64,000 nucleotides of DNA from Coleophoma eucalyptorum (Eukaryota; Ascomycota; Leotiomycetes; Helotiales; Dermateaceae): assembly GCA_026120035.1 (NCBI GenBank), contig JALRME010000001.1, positions 248,001 to 312,000 of the forward strand. Direction: 5' to 3'. How positions within the stretch are numbered: the first letter of the stretch is position 1; each line of letters begins with the position of its first letter. The position numbers and the translations under genes are program-made. The notes below the pieces were generated by a model that made no database searches, was not told the DNA's origin, and saw only the letters and a list, made by a program, of their open reading frames with translations. Positions 43,516-56,566 of this stretch are shown here, piece by piece.

Positions 43516-46003
43516 TTAGTTTTCTGCTGTATCCATAGCTGGTGGCCATTCGATAAATGCATCAGAGATGAAGTCGGCGCCGCCATACGGCGTCCAAATA
43601 TGCTCCTGGCAACGGTCAGTCATGAGAGAACCAAGATGCCTGCCAACTTCGTGTCGAGCCCTCTTACTTACCCAATCAAATTCTGGGAAAATTGGCACCT
43701 GTTCAGCATACGAAGGGAGGAATCCTGATTCTGGAACTACATCTTCTGGATGAGAACTTGTGGCCTTCACACCATCCGCACTCATACAATGGGAACCCTT
43801 TATCTTTCTCTGAACAAAGGAAAACATGCCATAAGCTTTTGCCGCTTCCACAGATTTGTCTTGAGACATTCTCCACAGGTCAATCGATGTGTCGAGGGAA
43901 GCAATCATCCTAGCACGCCTAGAGAAATCCCCTAGAGAGTTATCATTTATGAGAAGTGGTCCCGATTCGAATTCGTAATAAAGATCCAAAGCAACTACCA
44001 TGGCTGCCACGAAGAAATCATGTGTCGTCAAAGTAATCATGTGAGGCTTTTTAAGGTTTTGCGGATATGTTGAATTGAACTCCAGAAACATAGCGGACTG
44101 GTGATCCAAAAGGCATAGTGCAGCCTCGATGCAGGATGAGCGGTATCGATTTAGAGAAGGGTCGCTGCGAGCGCGATATAAAAACTTTCGGTACAATATA
44201 CACCTGCTCAGTTGATATACCCGGTCGATGCCAATACTTTTCTTCCTGAATGCGACAAAATCCAGACTTTGTTCGCTGGTTGAACGAAGTTGAAGATGTG
44301 GTGGAATCATGTCTCGAGCTTTAGACAGATCTGATTCGCATTTTTGGATATCATCCTGACTAATATCCTCTGTAAAGCTGGTAAGATCAATGGTATCCCC
44401 AAGAACAATCATTAATCTATTTTTGGTGATTGTGTAGATGACTTCCGTTTTGTCGCAAAGAGGTCTTGAGGGGGGTAGTTCGATAGTCTCGGGCCCAAAA
44501 TCCTCATTATATAAGTTTGACGGGAGAGAACAACTGCAATCTTTTGGGCGAATAGTGGCTGGAAGTGACAACTGAAATGAGTAGAGTATATCCGCCCGAC
44601 AAATGAGGGCCCAAACACGGCGCCGCATTTCCCCCTGGAATGGTGTAATTCCTGGGTGTGATCTCGAGTCTCGATGAATCCCCATTCGCATAGCCAGTCT
44701 GATTGTTAAGCCAAGCACCATTGAAGTCTCAATGTTTGCATCTTGTGCCGTTATCCATTCCGATTCAACGTAGAGCACCAAGGTCTCCACAGTATACGTA
44801 ACTGGAGTGGTATAGTCTGATGCGATCAAGCATTGTATTGTCCGTTTTTTGTATTCGCCAGATGGCTTAGGTATGACAGTAAATTTGCAGTCAGGATCCA
44901 CGAATGGCTCTTGGTAGGACAATTCAGCAAGATGTAGCATAGCGAACAGGAGACCAAGCCATACAATCTTTGTCTTCGCAGGATCATTCCAGTGGCCGAT
45001 GTACTGATTCACAAATTAGTCTCTCAAACTGATGCAACAGTTAGATCGGCTTACTTCTTTTCTAAACGTTGGTTCATGGATAATGGCTATCAGTGTCTCA
45101 GGATCAATATTACAATAACACAGCTCTAGAGAAAGTCACCTACGTATAGTCGTTCCGTAAAAGTCGAAAAAGCGATTTACCAATATATCAACTGTATTTC
45201 GAACTGGAACATAAGACAGTAGATCCTCTCGTGTGATTTTTGGGTTGATTCCCCGTAGCAAGCTGGATTGTGCTTCAGTATCTCTCAACAAAGCTTGATT
45301 GCTGAGCGCCTTCTGTTCTAGACTTTCATGATTATTGATGAGGAAATTCCGGAACTCTTCAATCTGCAGCAAAATTAACAAATGGAAGTCATAATGAGCT
45401 TAAGTGACGTACCTCACTCATAATTGAAACCCAGTGAGAGTCACCCAGATATACTGTCCTATTTTTGATGTGATCAATCTTCATCGACCCCAAACCTTTG
45501 GAAACTTGGTCGACTCCATTTTGCTCAACTTCTTTTTGATTATTGAGCTGATCAGAGCTCGTGGAAACAACTGTAGAGCGGCCCAACCCCTTGTTAGAGG
45601 TATCAATTTCTACCGACACGGATTGTGGGTCTTTGCAGTTTGATATTACTGACAATAACATTTCCTCCAACTTATCGACCCTAGCTGTCAACGCATCTTT
45701 AATATTATCGTCTAAACTCTTCTCGTTATTTTGACGGGTGGTTTGAGACACATAGGCACAGGTTGAAGCGTCACCCGTCCTAAGGCAAGAATCGCAAGGC
45801 TGAGTGCGGCTGCATTTCAGTCTACCAGTAGTGTCAGTTAAAACCTCGACAAGGACTATTATTGTCGGTGCTAAGTAGGCAAGGTTGGGGAGGTAACTAT
45901 ACTTTCTGATTCTACAATGGTTGCAGGAAACCGCGGGCCTGCTTCTTTTTCGAGAACCGGGTAAGGGTTCAATCGACATGGCCAGGAGTTGGGAGGTGTC
46001 CAT
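43516..46003 (-). CDS. Zn2Cys6 transcription factor with fungal-specific domain
   Basis: Five exons (46003-45903, 45821-45413, 45363-45144, 45086-45055, 45003-43516) join to about 749 aa. The zinc cluster is split by the first intron: CNHCRIRK joins LKC...CDSCLRTGDASTC, giving C-X2-C-X6-C-X5-C-X2-C-X8-C at about residues 27-57. A short coiled-coil-like linker (VDKLEEMLLSVI) follows, and the fungal-specific TF domain contains the usual P-I-I-H-E-P-T-F motif on a 32-base exon. RLAMRMGIHRDSR and EMRRRVWALI are standard MHR signatures. Expected to be a nuclear regulator. Flanking SDR, nitronate monooxygenase and P450 genes are its candidate targets. Confidence 0.88.
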
Positions 46004-46875
46004 ATGCGGCAGCTAATTTGCTTAGATTCTATCACAGCTGATGTATGCAATACCAGCTAATCGTCGATATGGATTGAAGACGAGCTAGCTGTGCCCAGGC
46101 TTTGTTGTAAGCTTTTATGAATCACCACAGTGAGGTCTTTGAATATCGTCATACGCTGTCTACAATCGCGACCTTCGCAGCTTCCCTAGTCTCAGAGAGC
46201 GATTCACCCGAAGTTAAGCCGAGAATTGACTTCGGAAGGACTTTAGTCCGGAATTATAGTACACTATCGAGGCTTTGTCCTAGACAAACTTAGCTGCCGC
46301 ATCAAACACTAAGAATCTTCTCTCAAAGTTGTTGGCGCCTTTCGCGATAGACGACTTGTGATTTATATTAGGTATGCTAAAGGAACTTATGCAGAAGATT
46401 ACTTGAGCTACACTAATGAAACGATTCTACCAAAGGTCATTCATGTGATATTTGCTCTACAGCCCTTGAATCTGGTCCATTGCCTCGGTAGCAACAATAC
46501 TACTCACGTGACTATTTGTACCATCTACTTTAAATCCTTGGAATTGACTTGAAAGGTGATTCTGGCTTAAATATGTGAATGCTGAACTTGTAGATGACTT
46601 ACTGAAATAGCAGCTCAAAGTCATTACAATAGTTAATTACTGACTCGAAGAGTGCAAAAGTATATCAAAACCTCGGGATGTCCTACACGCTTTGCCGAGT
46701 ATGCATGAGGGGTAAGTGCAAGTCTTTAGGAAAACCGACTTAGAGACCTAAAATATAAATACTTGGTAGATACTTGAGAAGAAATATAATAACTACTCTA
46801 GATCACAAGAAGACTTGCTTCTATATGTGAAATATATATTTAGAGACCAACAAGTTAGCCACATTTTCATCAAGC
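46004..46875. other. intergenic gap (divergent regulator / nitronate monooxygenase promoter)
   Basis: About 870 bases between divergent genes. No additional gene or recognised binding site was found. Confidence 0.5.
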
Positions 46876-48110
46876 ATGTCGTCGAAACGTAAGTTAAACG
46901 CTGGGCGCCCCATAAACTTGTCAAAAGTTCTGACAAACGAATTTGATAGAGCAAATACAAACTCCGGTCACCGATCTTTTCAAGATTAACCACCCTATCC
47001 TCCTGGCTGGTATGGGTACAGCGGCAGGTCCCAAGCTGGCAGCTGCAGTAACTAATGCAGGTGGACTGGGAGTGATCGGTGGAGTTGGCTATAGCCCAGA
47101 AGGCCTCAAGGACCAGATTACAGAACTTAAGTCTTTGCTTAATGACCCAACGGCTCCGTTTGGTGTGGATCTTTTGATTCCAAAGGTTGGCGGAGGCGCC
47201 CGCAAGACCAAGTATATCAATCCAACACCCCATGAATGGAAATGAGAATGACCAGAGTCTCTCAGTTATGACTACACCAAAGGGAAACTGGGCCAATTGG
47301 TGGATGTAATCATAGAGTCCGGGGCTAAGCTCTTCGTATCTGCTATCGGAATCCCCCCCAAGGAGATTGTCGACCGTCTCCACGCCGGCGGTGTTCTGTA
47401 CATGAACATGATCGGACACCCTAAGCACGTCAAGAAGTGCCTGGAAAATGATGTCGATATCATTTGTGCACAAGGCGGTGAAGGGGGTGGCCATACGGGC
47501 GATGTACCTTTGTCAGTCCTCATCCCAGGAGTCGTTGCTCAAACCAAGCACCGTAAAAGTAAGGCGACTGGCCTAGATGTCCAAGTGATCGCAGCCGGAG
47601 GCATTTTTTCAGGTGAAGGTCTAGCTGCAGCACTAATGCTAGGTGCTTCTGCCGTGTGGGTTGGGACTCGTTTTGTCGTGGCTGTAGAAGCTGGTGCATC
47701 TAAATTGCATCAAGATGCCGTCATTTCTGCTAGTGTTGATGATACTATGAGAACTATTATCTTCTCGGTATGCACTGTACCTGATAATACGGGATGATCA
47801 ATGGTTTAACATGAACACTTATTAGGGCCGACCATTGAGAGTTCGAAAGACTCCTTACATTCTGAACTGGGAAGAACAGCGAAAAGATGAGATGATGTCT
47901 TTGACTGGCAGAGGTATTCTTCCTGTAGAGCATGACGCCGAAACCAAAACAGACGACGAAATGCTAGATAATATGCATCCATACCTTATGGGTGTCGGTG
48001 CGGGAATGATTACCAAGAGGAATACTGCAAAGGAGATTGTGGATGAGCTAGTAGATACTGCCGCAGAACGACTATTAGTTGGTACTAAGAGCCTTACCTC
48101 AAAGCTTTAA
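46876..48110 (+). CDS. nitronate monooxygenase (2-nitropropane dioxygenase family)
   Basis: Four exons (46876-46888, 46950-47211, 47266-47767, 47826-48110) join to about 353 aa; the first exon encodes only four and one-third codons. The flavin-binding TIM-barrel signatures are present: HPILLAGMGTAAGPKLAAAV near the N-terminus, AGGLGVIGG, the VGGGARKTNYDYTKGKL loop typical of fungal members, CAQGGEGGGHTGD, and the FMN-phosphate region IAAGGIFSGEG with ASAVWVGTRF. The enzyme oxidises alkyl nitronates such as propionate-3-nitronate to carbonyl compounds and nitrite using FMN and O2. Roles are detoxification or use of nitro compounds. It is convergent with the P450 gene, 87 bases apart. Confidence 0.93.
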
Positions 48111-48197
48111 AAGTAATGCCCAAAGTCCATAAGTAGTAAATTTAGTATATTGTCCAGGGCTTTCCTAATAACCTGAGCGCCTTGCAGCCCTGTACTT

Positions 48198-49917
48198 TCA
48201 CATTATACCATCAATTATTTTAGCATCACTTGCATCCCATGGATGTTCCTTCTCAACACGTCTAATTAGATCCACATGTTGTGAGCTTCTCGGCATGACT
48301 CGAAACTGAAAGTCAGTCGGATAGCTCAAGATTCCAGGTTTCACCTTGACATCCATGCGGATTGGCTCCCCGTCTTTGCCTAAAGCTTTATCGATATGGA
48401 AGGTGGCTAACGATTGTGCGATGTTAAGATAGAGGCTTGAATCCGCAAAAAAACGACCTGGGCATTTCCTACGCCCATAGCCAAATGCATCCGAGGTAGG
48501 GTCAGGTTCGTTACGTGGGCTCAGAAAGCGATCGGGATCAAATGAGTCTGGATTAGCGTATACCTCTGGGTCATTCAAAAACCACCAGACAGCCGGAAGG
48601 AGATATGCACCCTTCGGGATGTGGAGATCATTGTACTCGATATCCTCATCAGCTGTGTGTGGGAAGCCCATCGGCGCAATGGGCCACCACCTCAAGGATT
48701 CTTTAATCAATGCATCGACGTATGGCAACTTGTCCCGATCCACAATATGAGGCAGGCGATCGGTGCCAATCACACGGTCGATTTCCTCCTGTGCTTTGCG
48801 CTGCACATGAGGAAACAACACCATAGCCAAGGTAAAAGCAGTAAGCGTTATTACTGTAGTATCTGCTGCAGCACCATAGAGGCTTGCCGCTGTCCATACA
48901 ATGGCATCCTCATCTTCACGGCTTAAAGTTGTGGCCCCGTCTTCCTTAGACATATATTGCTGTATGAGCTTTGACACATAGCATTCCTGGAAATTAGAGA
49001 CAGCTATCTGATGCTGAACAAATTGGTAGGGGATATATGCCGCTGCCTCAATAGACTGTCTCCATTGACGAGCTATTTTCTTAAATTTGGCACCGGGGAA
49101 ATTCTCAGGCAAATACTGAAGAATAGGAATGATGTCGACTAGCCAGGCCATGGGAACAGCAGCCAGTGAGAATTCGGTCATCATTTTCTCGATCAAGTCA
49201 ACTAAAGTGTCAGGTTTATGAGGCTCAATATTATAGCCATAAGCCATTTTCAAGACAGTAGCGCCAGCTGTGCTATTGCAACAGTTAGGTTCCCCATCCT
49301 CTCTTCCTAAGTGATGAATATAAGCTCAAAGATATTTTGACTCACGTCTTAAAGTGCTCTAACCATCTTTCGGGTTCGTTGAGTGCCCGTACAAGCTGTC
49401 GGTTTACTTCAACCTCTTGGGCGTCTTGGAACTGTGCCGCTGATAATTTGGTGCCAAGCTCTTGATGCAGAAGCTTGCGATATCGGCGAAAGGTACTATT
49501 ATAACCCTGACAAAGGACAATAGATTCATAGCCACACAGTTTGTTTGCGAACACCATTACTGGCCGTCCCGACGTTTTGCTTGCGGCTTGTTCCAGGAGA
49601 TCGTGCACCACCTTTTTATCGTGAATAAAAACCAGTGTCGTGCCCAAAACGGTGACGGAGCTAATTGGCCCGTACAAGTCTTTATGCTTGAGCCAATGTT
49701 GGAATTCGGCCATGCCAGCCGGGGGGAAATCCCCCGCATTTCCCACGATGGGAAGCGATTTAGGACCTGGGGGGAGATTGCGCCGACCATTTCGGCCCAG
49801 GAAATATTGGTAAACCAGACAACCGATTAGAACAGTCACAGCCCATGGTGACAAGAATGAAGTTATAGACATGTTTGGTTCATGGAAAACCACGTGTGGG
49901 GATTGCGAGTTGGACAA
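48198..49917 (-). CDS. cytochrome P450 monooxygenase
   Basis: Two exons (49917-49346, 49272-48198) join to about 548 aa. A membrane anchor (SPWAVTVLIGCLVYQYFLG) precedes the proline-rich hinge NLPPGPKSLPIVG. The oxygen-binding I-helix motif is YGAAADTTV, the K-helix ExxR is KESLR, and the heme-binding loop FGYGRRKCPGRFFAD is complete. This pattern resembles the OrdA-like/CYP620-type fungal P450s often found in secondary-metabolite clusters. An internal ATG 15 codons in (MSITSF) may be the real start. It would sit on the ER membrane and need P450 reductase. Substrate unknown; its neighbours (SDRs, nitronate monooxygenase, regulators) suggest small-molecule metabolism. Confidence 0.93.
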
Positions 49918-50359
49918 GGTGTGTTTTCCGGCCCCAACAGAAAGAAGCTCAACGGAGGAATACTACACCCACGGCTCGACCAGAATTTAGGAATGTGCTA
50001 TGACGTAATGTGTTTCTCTAACCCTCCACCCTTTCAACGCTTCAGACAAGAAAACAGTCTAGAGATCTCGGAATTTTGTGCAAAATATCACTTGACCATA
50101 ATTAGGATCACTCTTCCTCTCCACCCTAACCCTTATCTACTTATATTTATAAGCTCATATATATTATACCATAATGACTTACAGAGTTTGCCTTATACTT
50201 TTAGAGTATTTCTAGTAGCTTTAACCAAGTAATAGAAAATCAAACAACCAAGTTAATCACTAGTCCTAGCTGCATAAAATATTAGATTTGGGGGTCAAGG
50301 ACTATGGTAACTGATCGATAACGAAATTCAGGTCGTTATATATATTAATAAACTATCTA
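49918..50359. other. intergenic gap
   Basis: P450 promoter and 3' flank of the regulator-like gene. Very A+T-rich near 50140-50340. Nothing supported. Confidence 0.5.
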
Positions 50360-52099
50360 TTAAATTCCCAATATCTCTTTCGAAACCCCCGCGTCGCAAG
50401 CGTCCTGGTAGGCCGTGAAGAAACTCATAGGAGCAAGAACAGATGCCCAATTTCTTGCCGTAAAGCCAAGGTGCTGTATCATTCGAAGCTGAAGACCCTT
50501 AAAGAGTCTATTTTCCCTCAATCCTCTGGACATTGCACAACTAACATTTACAATCCACCATAGAAGTCCGATGGCCTCCCCCCATAGGCTCACAAGGTCC
50601 GACTTCCGGAGAAGAGTATGCAAATTGATCAAGTGTGCCTCAATTGAAGCATTCCTTATATCACTAAATAGCCCTTCGCGGCGTGTGATACCAAGAGTCG
50701 CCATATAGACCAAAATTACCGATGTGAGGCGGCAAGACTCATATACTATGTCTGCAAAAGTTTCTGGTTGGGCACAGCTTGAGTATTGAAGTATACGAAG
50801 CCGCAGGTCTCGCTGACGTGAATTTGAGCTCCTAGTTACCTCTTCATCAAGGGCTATAATAGTCCGCGAAAAGTCTTGGATATCTTGGAGTAGAAAAACT
50901 GTCCGCTGGGAGCATCGTGTTGAGCTGTTCATGATAAAGGTCGATTTTTCCAATCCAAATGGTGACTGAAGAGAAGTATCGGCCACACATGATTGTACCG
51001 CAATTTCACCATCGAAATTTATACCGGAAATAATTTCATTAGTGTCAGGTATCCTCTTGCCGTCGATTGTTGAGAATCCTGCTTTCGTAGTAAGGAGTTG
51101 GGCGGAAATAGACCTGGAAACAAAATTATCGATTTCCGTTCCTTGTAAGCAAGTGAGGCCTCCACATTTGTTCAAAATTAAATGAAGAGCTCGAACGTGC
51201 GTATGAATCTGGCCTCAAATTAGCAACAAATAACTGAAGGCTCAGGTATTGCAACTAACTTCTTCTCCTTCATCATCATCTGTAATCTTCAAAGAGAAAT
51301 ATTAGTTAATAGACCTTCTAAACCAACACTGAAGCGGAGACCTACACATGTCCCTCCAATGAGGAGTAGCATTGCAAGTAGCGTTCTTCCAGTCGTCTTT
51401 GGGTCAATAGCATACAATTGTCTGTGAATTCCCTCGAGAAGATGCCCTTTCATCTGAAAAGCCAATGGACTGGCCGGTATCAGTCTCATGGCATCGTAAT
51501 CACATTGCCATAGCCAGTGAAGACCATATGTGATAATTGGGTGTTGTGCTATAAGTGGGACCAGTGCTTGCCCAGCTCCACATTGGGAAAGGAACTGTCG
51601 AACTATTGGCGGAGTTAACGCACCGCAGAAACTCGAAGCTATACTTGAGGAGACTTACTGTGATACCGTAATTGGCAAATGCCATTTGAAGCACAATCTT
51701 TATTAAAGACATCTGCATCCAAGGCAGCGACCGGAGCCTGCTTCTATCTCAGTGACGAATTTGGCCAAATAGTGAGCAGTCAAGGGGTGGCGATATACGC
51801 ACAGGAAGCTGGGCCGCGTTCCACCTTCCTCGAGTTTCCGTAAGTTGACATGCTTGATCTGTAACTCGGCAGACATTTCTTCGTTGTTTGTGGAATCTTT
51901 TCATAGTATGTGAACGTATACTTCTAGCTGCTTTAGTCCTGTCAAAACCAGCACTGTTCTTAACTAATACAAAACAGTGATCCGTAGACATTCCATGGTG
52001 TGCAACGTGTTTGGTAGGTGGCATCTCTAGCATTGTGTGAGCATGCCATCGAGCGTCCAAATCATCTTAGGACTAACCTAAGAAATTTTGATCAGTCAT
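50360..52099 (-). CDS. fungal-specific regulator-like protein without a zinc cluster
   Basis: A six-exon model (52099-52078, 52026-51803, 51743-51659, 51602-51346, 51286-51260, 51208-50360) joins in frame to about 487 aa. The N-terminal stretch FVLVKNSAGF...ARSIRSHTMKRFHKQRR is the hallmark 'IRSHxM...RRR' head of a widespread Pezizomycotina family often labelled fungal-specific transcription factor or DUF3468. The rest is helical with LIAQHPIITYGLHWLWQC and QIHTHVRALHLILNKCGG. No Zn2Cys6 motif is present, so DNA binding is unproven. The first small exon and its ATG are less certain; translation could start further in at MSTDHC. It is divergent from the SDR at 52641. Confidence 0.65.
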
Positions 52100-52640
52100 G
52101 GTGAGCGTGTGAGCGTGTTAATCCAAGACCCAATCCCGACCTTTGCACAGTGAAAGTGGTAAATAAAATACCACTTGTGCTGTAAGCGCACGAAACCTGC
52201 TTTGTGGAGTTAAAATGCGACCGAGCCTTATATGTGCAGGTCACAGCCACAAACGAAACATTGGGCCCGATAAGTCTAGCTGATGCCTGTGGTGGATGGG
52301 GATGACGAGGATCGACATTAACTTCTTCTATATCTAGGATCTTGCTGCTTTTACTCGTAAATGTGTTTCACCCAATTGGATTCTCGCATAAGCCGACGGC
52401 TGGATAATTCTCCAACCTTTCCCAGAATCAATCTTGGACTGCTTGTCTGGAACAAGAATATACATATATATATATACTGCCCAAAGTTCAACTGTCGAAG
52501 TGTGCAGCTCTGTTCAAATAACTTTGATTTTTAAAATACATCCATTTTTCTATTCAGAGCAATATTAGCAACTTCAAACTTTTCTCTTCTTTCTCTTGTT
52601 CCCTCGGGACACGGCTACATCAAACTAACACAAGGCAAAT
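52100..52640. promoter_or_regulatory. divergent promoter, regulator-like gene / SDR
   Basis: A 540-base shared gap. A TATA-rich tract at 52458-52477 lies about 165 bases upstream of the SDR ATG and is a plausible core promoter. No other site was recognised. Confidence 0.4.
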
Positions 52641-53694
52641 ATGCAATCAATGTTAACCCCAGGTTTTGTGCTGGTTATTGGGGTATGAAATTTTCCCCTT
52701 TTCTACTTGATTAGCACGTATGCCATCACACCGTAGCTAAAACTGACTTCTATGACTGATAGGCGGCAGGCGGTATAGGACGAGAGACTGCCTTTGCTTT
52801 TGCAAAGTCTGGAGCTCTAGGGGTCGCTTTTGCAGATCTTGATATTTTAGGGGCCGAAGAAAGTGCAATACATAGTCGACAATATGCATCAAACCCAGAG
52901 TTCCGTACTATCTTCATCAAAGTAGATGTCCGGGACGAGGCCAGTGTTCAAGCTATGGTCGACTGCACAGTTCGGCAGTTTGGACGTATTGACTATAGCA
53001 TCAATAGTGCTGGTGTAAGTTGATTTAACTTGTTCAATTTCAAAGTTGACAATCAATACAGATAGCCAATAAAAGCAAGGCTCATGTCTTGGAGCTTGAC
53101 GTTGAGGACTTCGATAATTGTATGGACATAATGGGCCGTGGTACCATGTTGTGTATTCGTGCCGTTTCCAAAGTCATGTCTCAGCAACCAGCTAAGACGA
53201 TGCTTTTTGGTAATGGAAAATCTCGGCCTATAGGGAGGGGCTCGATAGTCTCTATTGGATCTGGTCAAACAAGACTAGGGTTGCCAGGCTATATGACATA
53301 TACCTGTTCCAAGGCTGTTATGGAAGCTGTAACTAAAACAGCCTGTGAGTAAAACATAAATCTTTTCACGACGTAAAAGTATCCTGGAACTATATTAACT
53401 TGACTTAAAGCTACTGAACTCTCCCCTTTCGGCATCCGTATCAATATTGTACTACCTGCTTATGTTGATACTTCTTTATCGGCCGACAACCTCACACCCA
53501 GAGTTAGAGCAGCAATTTCTTCACTTTTGCCTCCTGGGCGTATTGCAGAGGCTGAAGAAATCGCAGACGTCGTTGTGTTTCTTTGTAGTGCTGCTGCAAG
53601 CTACATAAGTGGAGAATCAGTTATGATTGATAATGCATGGTCACATACGATTAATATTTTAGGGTCAGAGTTGTCGGAGAATATAACTGATTAA
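52641..53694 (+). CDS. short-chain dehydrogenase/reductase
   Basis: Four exons (52641-52682, 52763-53014, 53062-53344, 53411-53694) join to about 286 aa. The first splice rebuilds the cofactor motif VIGAAGGIGRET. Asp in FADLDI at the end of the second strand favours NAD(H). The NNAG motif is INSAG, catalytic Ser is in SIVSIGS and Y-x3-K is YTCSK. The C-terminus has the standard GRIAEAEEIADVVVFLCS and YISGESVMIDNAW. Intact by all family marks. Likely a cytosolic alcohol or carbonyl oxidoreductase; substrate unknown. Confidence 0.9.
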
Positions 53695-54278
53695 TTTCTT
53701 CTTATAACTCGTCTCTACGAGGTTCTTCTATTTCTTCTGTTTTAGTAATGCAAAGAAGCAATGTAAAGAAGCCCTTAGTTGCAAATTATGATTTAACCCC
53801 ACATAATCGTTATTGTCAGAATGTCACTTACAGGTCAATCACGAGACCTAGTCACATGTTACATGCAGTATCATTAGCGAGAGAGGTATTTATATCTCTC
53901 TGTTTTACACTCTCTTGAATGCACATGAATCTGTTACGTATGAACCCAATTTGTACCCGATTGACCATACTAGTCAATTCTTACGTTAATTGACGTAAAC
54001 CAACAGTTATACTAAACTGGCATTATTCTCATTGCAAGGCCTTTGAGTTTATTCTATTTTGCTGTTAATATATTATTAGATCATTGGTTGATTAGAATTG
54101 ATAGGCTAAGTAGTTTTGAATCGTTATCGAAGCACTCGTTTCGGTCTGAGCATCTCTGTAAGATCACGGACTGCTTTTATCATCACCACCTAGTAAACTT
54201 TAGATTCTACTCAGAGTAGAGTTATAACACTCGCCGCAGAATCTTTAAACCACTCCCAAGCCCATATAGAGATTACTC
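53695..54278. other. intergenic gap
   Basis: Convergent 3' flanks of the SDR and the HET relic. No gene recognised. Confidence 0.5.
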
Positions 54279-55813
54279 CTACCCTTTTAAAAAGGGTTGC
54301 GCCGAGTCATCTACTACATCCAAAGCGAGACCGAGAACAGTTTGACTAACATCCTCGATATCCTCAGTGCTGTTTGACTTTGCAACGATAATTGGCAAGC
54401 AAAAAAAAGCTTCGGGTTGATAACCAGTCTCATCTGGGTCAAATCTCCCCATAATTTGGCCACTCTCGGGATCAACAAGATTGTCATCAGAGTAATAATT
54501 GCGGCCAGGATGATCAGGATCATAAATCCATAATTTCGCCTTCTTTATCCGTCCTTCGAGAACTAGCCTTCCCCCAATGAGTTGCCCGAAATGATTTACA
54601 CCTGTCAGTTCTGTGTCAATTGATAGTAGGACGAAACAACTTCTACCATATTTGTCTTCGTTTATATCCTCTCCATAGACAATATTGTTATCAATGGAAG
54701 CCAAGTCAGATACGAGATCCCAATCAGCGAAAGAATTATCAATACATGCCCATGACCAACTTGGCGCACGGTAGTTACTTGAGCGCCTGGGATGCTTCCA
54801 ATTTGCTCTATCCGCGTCGTGTTCCGGAGCAAGATTTGGTGTTCTCCACAGGAGGCTCCGAGCTAAATCACTCTTCCATATGCCAGCCGCATACTCATCC
54901 CCGGTGAGCTTTTGAATATCTGCAGCTATTCCTGATAGAGCCGACAGCATATCCGATGTGTGCGATAGTTGTCTTCGAGTGTATTGTTCAACGATTTCGT
55001 AGCAGATGTTATGCTTGCTCAATGGCCCAAGAGTCGAGATTTGATTCCGCATCAGCACCATTGCCCTGAGGCAATCGTTCTGTTCTGAAACTGGAGGGAA
55101 GGATCCAGACAGGTCACTTTCTGATGCGAGCTTGGTTTTACATGCCCATCCTAGTTGGTACTGGCCAAATTTCAATATTCTCGAAGACATGATGGATTCT
55201 TGAAGACACCATGCGCGACGGTCAACTCTTGACAAACCAAATGCCATTTGTGTCCTATGACTCCAAGTACCAACTCCTTGTTTTGAAATGACCTGTAAAG
55301 GTTATTTTGCTTTATGCTGTTTAATTGTCAAGCGCAATGGTTGTACAGCAGCAGGATTTCTGTCCATGAAACAGCCAAATGTACCATCGTCGGCCCCTGT
55401 AGCAGATATTGTAACGTATGCTGCCTTGTAATATACGCCCATTTTCATACTCTCAATTTCCCAGTCTTTGACAGAATTCTGAATGATGCATAGGGAGTCG
55501 ATCCAAAGAAAGCATAAATCTAAGGATCTGGTGACTTTAACCGCGTCGGGGAAGGTTTTGGACATATCTGAGAGGCTAATTATCTTACATCTTGATTCGA
55601 GGTTTTTAAGTTAACCTGGGCGCAGAAACAGCACCCACTACTAGCAGATTGCTGAAGAGCGTGTATAGATGCATGATGCGGATAATAGAATGGGCCTTGA
55701 GACGTTTGCCTAAAGGCTGACGAGACAGGGAGCTGATCCGTCGTATAGTGGGATTGGAAGTTAAACAAACGGGCAAAAGATATCTTGCAACATATCTGGC
55801 ACAGCATAGTCAT
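54279..55813 (-). pseudogene. HET-domain gene with internal deletion and in-frame stop
   Basis: A Cys-rich start (MTMLCQICCKISFARLF, then GCCFCAQV) typical of HET proteins stops near 55580. Only about 20 bases later the frame resumes in the middle of the HET domain with FPDAVKVTRSLDLCFLWIDSLCIIQNSVKDW and YYKAAYVTISATGADD. The first HET block (ALSYCWG) and some 150-200 residues usually found between are missing. A TAA at 55302-55304 lies in the same frame as the following 341 codons, which hold the third block (RRAWCLQESIMSSRIL), SWSWACID, and a long C-terminal region to 54279. Intact members trigger vegetative-incompatibility cell death. This copy cannot be complete. An intron covering the stop is possible but no good donor was seen. 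Confidence 0.78.
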
Positions 55814-56566
55814 GAAGTCTGCTTGATCGCGGCGAGAGTGCGACACAGCAGATACTCAGGTATGTTCTACCCCAGAACCACCCGTGTATTCCATCGAATT
55901 ACAGACCACATGCTACATTCAGCCACCTGACAACCACCACACATGGTCACATGATCGGTGACGGTGACTGTTGTAATTTGACAAGTACAGAGATAATAAC
56001 ATTCTAAGCAGTTTACAAGGCCGTACTAAATATAGCCTTCCCTTCTGACCAATACCTTATAAGTTTCCTTGCGTAAAGCTATAGGAGCAAAACCCTCTGT
56101 TGCTCATATATGCCTATAATCCTTCAAGGTGATATCTAAATAAATAGCTTACATAAGTTAAGTAGCTTAAGTGTTAATAAGTTCGTTATTCTAATGATTA
56201 GAAATATGAGTCCTACTAAGACTAGTCGTCCAATAAGATAACAATATAGAGTTGATGTATCAATTCCACCTTAAAACAATATCAATTGAAAAATTATTCT
56301 GTGAAAACACTACAAACTGATCGGGAACGACGTCATCACTAAAGGCTGACATGTTAATGGCCATTGGCTTAAAGAGTGGATTCCGCTAGTAAAGTGGGTA
56401 GTTGATTCTGATTGGCACATATTCGGAGCTTTTGCGAACGCCCACCTGTTGCGAGCATGTTCCTCACTTCCTGTCGTTTTCAACCGTTCGATTTCCTTTA
56501 CTCGGTGGCGATCCGAGAACTCCCTGAAATTAAACTCCAATATAAACTCTGGTCAGGGCGCTAGAA
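55814..56566. other. divergent gap between HET relic and HET gene
   Basis: About 750 bases. A minus-strand frame at 56310-56540 (76 aa) resembles nothing I know. Otherwise A+T-rich spacer. Confidence 0.45.

Noticed and set aside
46793..47494. A 233-codon minus-strand frame
   Set aside because: It lies antisense over the nitronate monooxygenase exons, which carry clear family motifs. The antisense frame has none.
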